A DNA stretch of 64,000 nucleotides from Saccharomycopsis fibuligera x Saccharomycopsis cf. fibuligera. Its lineage: Eukaryota > Ascomycota > Saccharomycetes > Ascoideales > Saccharomycopsidaceae. The notes under the pieces are model-generated. The model was given only the letters and a program-made list of their open reading frames with translations. It did not search any database and had not been told where the DNA came from. Both the position numbers and the translations under genes were made by a program. This document shows positions 59,296 to 64,000 of this stretch, one piece after another. How positions within the stretch are numbered: the first letter of the stretch is position 1; each line of letters opens with the position of its first letter. The stretch lies in NCBI GenBank assembly GCA_001936135.1, contig CP012813.1, positions 1,178,001 through 1,242,000 of the forward strand, written 5' to 3'.

Positions 59296-62200
59296 ATGTC
59301 AAATAATCTAGAAGAAGGCATTTCGAATGATGAAGACTATAGTAACTCAATCAGAGTAGATATTCAGACAACCAGCGATAGCGCTAGTCAGGCGGAAGAC
59401 GAAAATGACATTTACGAGGGTTCACGCAATAATGTCGAAGAACACACCTCCACCAATAACGAATACGAGAAGATTAGTGAAAACAGTGACGATGAAATAG
59501 AACTTTCACCATCTACAAGTTTTTTGCCCACCTTACACCAGCAAAGAAAGCAGTTCCAGGATGCTCAGGATCTTCAAATAGATTATAACGATCCGGTATT
59601 CATGGTGCCCACGGATTGGCTTAGATTATTTCTAGAGGACACATCTTTAAATTCTTTGTCTCCAGTAGAAGCTAGTCAAAAACTAGGCAAGATTGACACC
59701 AACTCATTGTTAGCCACTCCTGGAAATCCAAATACTCTTATACATGATTATAATTATGATTATAGCGCTCAGCGTTATATGCCCGTCACAAAGAAGCGCT
59801 GGAATTTGTTAGTTAGTTGGTATGGGCTTCAAGTGGGAAGCGTTCCAATTCCTCGGATGGTAATTGAAGATAAAGTAAATGGTGGTGGCCAAATTGAGTT
59901 CCATCTTCCAACCTTTTACTTGAAAAAGTTATTTATGGGACCTTTGTCAAAGGCTAATGCTAATTCACCCGCATACCGCCTATTATTCGATAACCAAAGT
60001 ATGCAATTTAGTGCCACCAAAACTATTGGTGAGCTATATAATCAGATTGAACTTTTTCTTGTTGAAAACATTACTACTTCGGGCACAGACAATAATCAAA
60101 TGAAACTTAGAATATGGTATTTGGAAGATAAAGCATTGGACTCTTCTCCGTTAGTATTGAATTTGACTTTATTTAAAAAAGTTGCTTTAAAAAAGCTCAT
60201 AACAAAAGACTTATTTGGTCAAAAGTTATTTGATATGAACATGAATGGGGGCTATTTGTTGCTTGAGTTGAATGACTACAAAGGACAGTTTCCTGCTGAC
60301 ACTCTTTTTCAAAAACTTGAAACTCTAGAAAAAGAATCGTACCCAGGAGTGCTACAGCAGAATAGTGGCCCTAATTCCGGAGAAAGTGATGAAACTGATG
60401 ACAGTGACGTTTCTGAGTCAAAAAACTTGTTTAAGACATCACAATCATTGAGAACGCCTGCAGATGGAACTAAAGGCTTCAATAACCTTGGTAATAGTTG
60501 CTACATGAATTCTGCTCTTCAGTGTTTGGTACATATTCCGGAGCTTGCGAACTATTTTTTTCACAATATTTTTAATAAGGAACTTAATGTCACAAATCCT
60601 TTGGGCAAAGATGGGAAATTTGCTTTGGCCTTTGGCAATTTGATACATCAATTGTATGACCCCAAAAGCAAAGGCAAATCATATTCATTTGCTCCAAGAG
60701 AATTCAAAAGTATTATTGGTCACTACAATAGCATGTTTTATGGATATCAACAGCAAGATTCACAAGAATTTTTGGCTTTTTTACTCGATGGATTGCACGA
60801 GGACTTAAATAGGATCGTCAATAAACCATACACAGAAAAGCCAGAACTATCTCCGGATAAGATAAACGATAGCGAAGAAGTAAGAAAGTTGGCTGAAAGC
60901 TGTTGGAAAAATCACAAATTGAGAAATGATTCTGTTATTCTAGACTTATTTGTTGGACTATATAAGTCAACTTTAAAGTGTCCCGAGTGTAATAATATTT
61001 CATTAACGTTCGACCCGTTTAATGACTTGACATTGCCGATTCCCATTGCCACAAAGTGGAGTCACAAAGTTTATGTTTGGAGGGAAGGTGATGGGGTTAA
61101 GCCGCAGCTGCTTGAAGTTGAACTTAATAAAACTGATACGCTTGAAAACCTCAAACATTATGTTGCCGAGAAACTGGGGGCATTGGTAAGTGACTTATAC
61201 GTTTTCGAAATTTTCCAAAATCAGTTTTACAAAAACTTTCAGGACCCTGAATCTGCAAGTGATGCTAAATTTTTACCGATTGGTGACGTTATTTCTAGTG
61301 GTGATATAATAATATTTTACGAAATCAAAGATGTGGAAAAATCAGATATCCTTGTTCCTGTTATTAACACTGTTAAAGAGGGAGGCAGTTACAAATTTTC
61401 AAAGCCTTTCGGAATTCCATTTTTTATTAAACTATCACCTGAGGATGTCAGGTCTTTTGGAACGGTCAGAGAAAAGCTTGAATCAAAATATAACTCATTG
61501 ACAACGTACAATTATTTTGGCATGATTCGTAACAATACGAATAACAAGGAAAAAAGCAAGAAGAGGAAGTTTTTTAGAGTGGAAGATTTCCCTCAAATAG
61601 AAAAACTATTCGCGAGAAACGGTATAAACCAAGATGCTAAGGATTTGAAAAAGTTACGAAAATGCCAATCTGACGATGGATCTGAGTTCAGTTACGAAAA
61701 TGTTAAGTTCCCCTCAAATGCTGATCAGGCCCAAGTTGATGAGACAAAAGATGACCCGATTGAGATTCCGGAAAATGAGGTTGAAAATTTTGAACTCATT
61801 GAGAACTTGGAAAACATATCTAATTCTCAACTCACAGGTCACCTCAATGACTCTGATTATGACTCTGACATTTCTATTGCCAATCCAGAACTCTCCAGCA
61901 GCTATGCGTTTGAAATTAAACTTTATAACGGCCAAAGTAACAGAGGTAGACACACGTATGGAAGTACCTATACCTCCCAGCATGATATTCAGAATGACAG
62001 CAAAACAATATGGGTTCCTTATACAAGTGGGCAGTTTTCAAACTTGCCAAATTTGGTTGATAAGTTGCCTTTGAGAAAGAAGTTATTCTATTCTTACTCT
62101 GCCGACGATTATAATGGCTTATCTTCTGATGAGAGTAATAAGGAGCACTCAGTTGAAGAAGTTATCGGCAGTCAGGCAGAAGATGAAATTGAGGAACTAT

Positions 62201-63477
62201 CCTCGCAATATTTCTCAACTAACAACAGTAACACTAATAAAGAATCTATTACCAGTTTGAAAGTACAAGGAGATGCTGCCGTTGATGTACCTCAGCTGTA
62301 TGCATCCCTTCCAGATGGCCAGATAAATAATCCAATAGAGTTATCGGATTCAGGAAGCTCTAACTTTGGTGCAATTCATCTAGATAATGCAGATCTGAAT
62401 GACAACGAAAGTCTGTCGCAGGATGAAAATTTAAACACGCTTTTCGTGGACAAAGGTCCAATTAATATCACATCTGATAGTGATGAAGATCCTCTATATG
62501 GTGATAAAGCCAATAATCCTCAACTACTTAATACCGATAAACATCCTGTTTTGGTTTCTTATAAAGATGCTTTGATTTGCGAATGGGATCCCGCCTTGTA
62601 CAATGTTTTCTTCTCTGGTAATGAAGAAGAGGATGAAGGCGGACAAGGCACTTGGGAAAACCCAGAGGTGTTAAATAATCCTGAATTAGAAGATAGCAGA
62701 AAGGCCATGGAAGAAATGAAAAATAAGTCTTTAACACTAAAAGATTGCTTAGAAACTTTTTCAAAACCAGAAATTCTTGGGCAAAATGACCTTTGGTATT
62801 GTCCAACGTGCAAAGAGCATAGACAGGCTGAGAAACAGATTGAGATATGGAACACCCCAGACATTCTCACTATGCATTTGAAACGATTTGAAAATCAAAG
62901 AAGATTTAGTGATAAGATTGATGCTGTTATTGACTTCCCCATCGAAGGACTTGATATGAAACCATTTGTATCAAACAAGGCCGGTGATGGCAAATCTTAC
63001 ATTTACGACTTGGTTGCTGTGGATAATCATTATGGTGGCTTAGGTGGGGGTCACTACACCTCTTATGCTAAAAATTTTGTTGATGGTAAGTGGTACTACT
63101 ATGATGACTCTTCTGTTACTCCAGCAGATCCAAACAGGGCCATTGCGGGCTCTGCGTACTTGTTGTTTTACAGAAGAAGATCATCCGAGCCATTAGGAGG
63201 CACTCAGCTTACAGCTTTGCTTAAGGAGGCAAGAAAAAACGAAGAGCTTGACTTGCAAAAACGCTATTTTGAAGAGATAAAAAAATTACAAGATATAGTG
63301 CTGCAAATTCGTAATTATAATGCTTTGTACGGGAAATTGGATCAACTTGAAGATTCGTCTGCGGAAGATGATGAGCATGCTGAGAAAAATAAGCTCAATT
63401 CTGAGGGAGCGATAGACGTGGGATTTTCCGATGATGATTTATCATCGTACAGCTCTTCCATGAATCCTCCTTCGTGA
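59296..63477 (+). CDS. UBP12: ubiquitin-specific protease Ubp12
   Basis: A 1393-residue protein; the ATG at 59296 is used, since the frame extends two codons further only through a TTG. A DUSP domain (about 94-195, MVPTDWLRLFLEDTS...WNLLVSWYGLQVGSVPIPR) precedes a ubiquitin-like segment. The USP core starts with the Cys box FNNLGNSCYMNSALQCL (catalytic Cys402) and has the zinc-ribbon Cys pairs CPEC (near 560) and CPTC (near 1170). The core is split by a long insertion (about 640-1090), partly acidic. The His box GGGHYTSYAKN (His1253) and YYYDDSSVTP close it. Ubp12 is the USP15-like deubiquitinase that in yeast removes Lys-linked ubiquitin from mitofusin Fzo1 and other targets. Length is comparable to yeast (1254). 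Confidence 0.94.
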   Translation: MSNNLEEGISNDEDYSNSIRVDIQTTSDSASQAEDENDIYEGSRNNVEEHTSTNNEYEKISENSDDEIELSPSTSFLPTLHQQRKQFQDAQDLQIDYNDPVFMVPTDWLRLFLEDTSLNSLSPVEASQKLGKIDTNSLLATPGNPNTLIHDYNYDYSAQRYMPVTKKRWNLLVSWYGLQVGSVPIPRMVIEDKVNGGGQIEFHLPTFYLKKLFMGPLSKANANSPAYRLLFDNQSMQFSATKTIGELYNQIELFLVENITTSGTDNNQMKLRIWYLEDKALDSSPLVLNLTLFKKVALKKLITKDLFGQKLFDMNMNGGYLLLELNDYKGQFPADTLFQKLETLEKESYPGVLQQNSGPNSGESDETDDSDVSESKNLFKTSQSLRTPADGTKGFNNLGNSCYMNSALQCLVHIPELANYFFHNIFNKELNVTNPLGKDGKFALAFGNLIHQLYDPKSKGKSYSFAPREFKSIIGHYNSMFYGYQQQDSQEFLAFLLDGLHEDLNRIVNKPYTEKPELSPDKINDSEEVRKLAESCWKNHKLRNDSVILDLFVGLYKSTLKCPECNNISLTFDPFNDLTLPIPIATKWSHKVYVWREGDGVKPQLLEVELNKTDTLENLKHYVAEKLGALVSDLYVFEIFQNQFYKNFQDPESASDAKFLPIGDVISSGDIIIFYEIKDVEKSDILVPVINTVKEGGSYKFSKPFGIPFFIKLSPEDVRSFGTVREKLESKYNSLTTYNYFGMIRNNTNNKEKSKKRKFFRVEDFPQIEKLFARNGINQDAKDLKKLRKCQSDDGSEFSYENVKFPSNADQAQVDETKDDPIEIPENEVENFELIENLENISNSQLTGHLNDSDYDSDISIANPELSSSYAFEIKLYNGQSNRGRHTYGSTYTSQHDIQNDSKTIWVPYTSGQFSNLPNLVDKLPLRKKLFYSYSADDYNGLSSDESNKEHSVEEVIGSQAEDEIEELSSQYFSTNNSNTNKESITSLKVQGDAAVDVPQLYASLPDGQINNPIELSDSGSSNFGAIHLDNADLNDNESLSQDENLNTLFVDKGPINITSDSDEDPLYGDKANNPQLLNTDKHPVLVSYKDALICEWDPALYNVFFSGNEEEDEGGQGTWENPEVLNNPELEDSRKAMEEMKNKSLTLKDCLETFSKPEILGQNDLWYCPTCKEHRQAEKQIEIWNTPDILTMHLKRFENQRRFSDKIDAVIDFPIEGLDMKPFVSNKAGDGKSYIYDLVAVDNHYGGLGGGHYTSYAKNFVDGKWYYYDDSSVTPADPNRAIAGSAYLLFYRRRSSEPLGGTQLTALLKEARKNEELDLQKRYFEEIKKLQDIVLQIRNYNALYGKLDQLEDSSAEDDEHAEKNKLNSEGAIDVGFSDDDLSSYSSSMNPPS

Positions 63478-64000
63478 ATAGGCTTTCATCTATACATTTT
63501 TTGCTTTTTTTTTTTCAAGCTTGCTTATGTTAGTTACATGCCATTTTAAATAGCGAGGTTAATTGCTAATGATTTTAGGTGGTCAGTCAATACTATGCTG
63601 TAGGTGCATTTGCTTTTGATGTCTGGATTGTGCACGTGTCAAAATTAGTCAGTATTTTAGCAAGATTCTATCTAATGAGTTTAGTTATCAAATCAGTAAA
63701 AAGAACAGGTTTGTTCGAAACCTCTCTCAGTGAAACTTCACTAACCCATAATAGCAAAAAAAGGCGCTGGAACTCTGGAAGTGACAAAAATATCAACGTC
63801 CATCTGTTTTAAAATTACGAGAAAAAAGAAAATCATATTGTACACAACAATTGCCTATAGACAATAAAAAACCACAAGAAGCCATAGCTTGTCATATGTA
63901 TGTTGAAGTATGCTAACCAAAAAATGTTCCTGCATAAAACTTGATCTATGGTCATATGACATATCATATGACGTTGTAGCTTAGTTACCCTGTTTAGGGT
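63478..64000. other. UBP12 3' flank to window edge
   Basis: 523 bp, A/T-rich. An open frame at 63579-63812 (77 codons) starts with GTG or lacks a convincing ATG context and has no recognised features. CATATG-type palindromes lie at 63951-63971. Confidence 0.5.

Noticed and set aside
63579-63812. 77-codon frame after UBP12
   Set aside because: No ATG context or family features; it lies in the probable 3' flank of UBP12.
1-64000. tRNA, rRNA, snRNA, CRISPR, transposon or virus-like elements
   Set aside because: I scanned for B-box-like GGTTCGAATC/GATTCGAACC, U-snRNA cores, direct terminal repeats and polymerase motifs and found none. Repeats seen are microsatellites, coding repeats and short palindromes.

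Overview
This window is nuclear DNA from a budding yeast (Saccharomycotina). Introns begin GTATGT or GTAAGT and carry TACTAAC-like branch points. The genes are yeast orthologues: GLR1, IAH1, RPS6, RLM1, NNF1, SVP26, RTT107, BPH1, RBA50, FMP45, RRP43 and UBP12. Proteins are rich in Asn/Ser/Gln tracts, intergenic DNA is A/T-rich and cell-wall genes are of Candida type. CTG codons are absent from the conserved GLR1 and RPS6 genes. In SVP26 two CTG codons fall where recalled relatives have Ser or Ala. I infer a CTG-Ser clade species, probably near Lodderomyces or the Candida parapsilosis group; the species call is inference.

Layout. 1-1642 (-) is the N-terminal part of a probable CCH1 calcium channel. 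3127-8021 (+) is a tandem pair of divergent globin-domain genes separated by 1.9 kb with a bulged hairpin. IAH1 esterase and GLR1 glutathione reductase follow (+); GLR1 has a Yap1-type site and a (CAA)9 leader. RPS6 (-) has a 6-nt first exon and a 792-nt intron. RLM1 (-) is a MADS-box factor whose MADS domain is split by an intron. NNF1 (-, kinetochore) and a probable DSL1 (+, ER tether) share a 384-bp bidirectional promoter. A spliced VanZ-like membrane gene, SVP26 and an RGD2-like RhoGAP follow (+). RTT107 (-) converges on RGD2.

34.7-41.4 kb holds two cell-surface genes transcribed away from each other, a Ser/Ala-rich GPI-type protein (-) and a PIR-type protein without Pir repeats (+). They are separated by 4.4 kb with no convincing gene. 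Then come BPH1, RBA50 and spliced FMP45 (+), RRP43 and a DHA1 drug/H+ antiporter (-), and UBP12 (+).

The genes are ordinary single transcription units, not operons. Three themes recur: cell wall and membrane (RLM1, PIR-like, GPI protein, FMP45, RGD2, CCH1), secretion (SVP26, DSL1, BPH1), and chromosome or RNA maintenance (NNF1, RTT107, RRP43, RBA50). No rRNA, tRNA, CRISPR, transposon or virus-like element was recognised. The least explained material is non-coding: several perfect palindromes or hairpins, the 5.7-kb hairpin, and the 36.0-40.4 kb gene desert.
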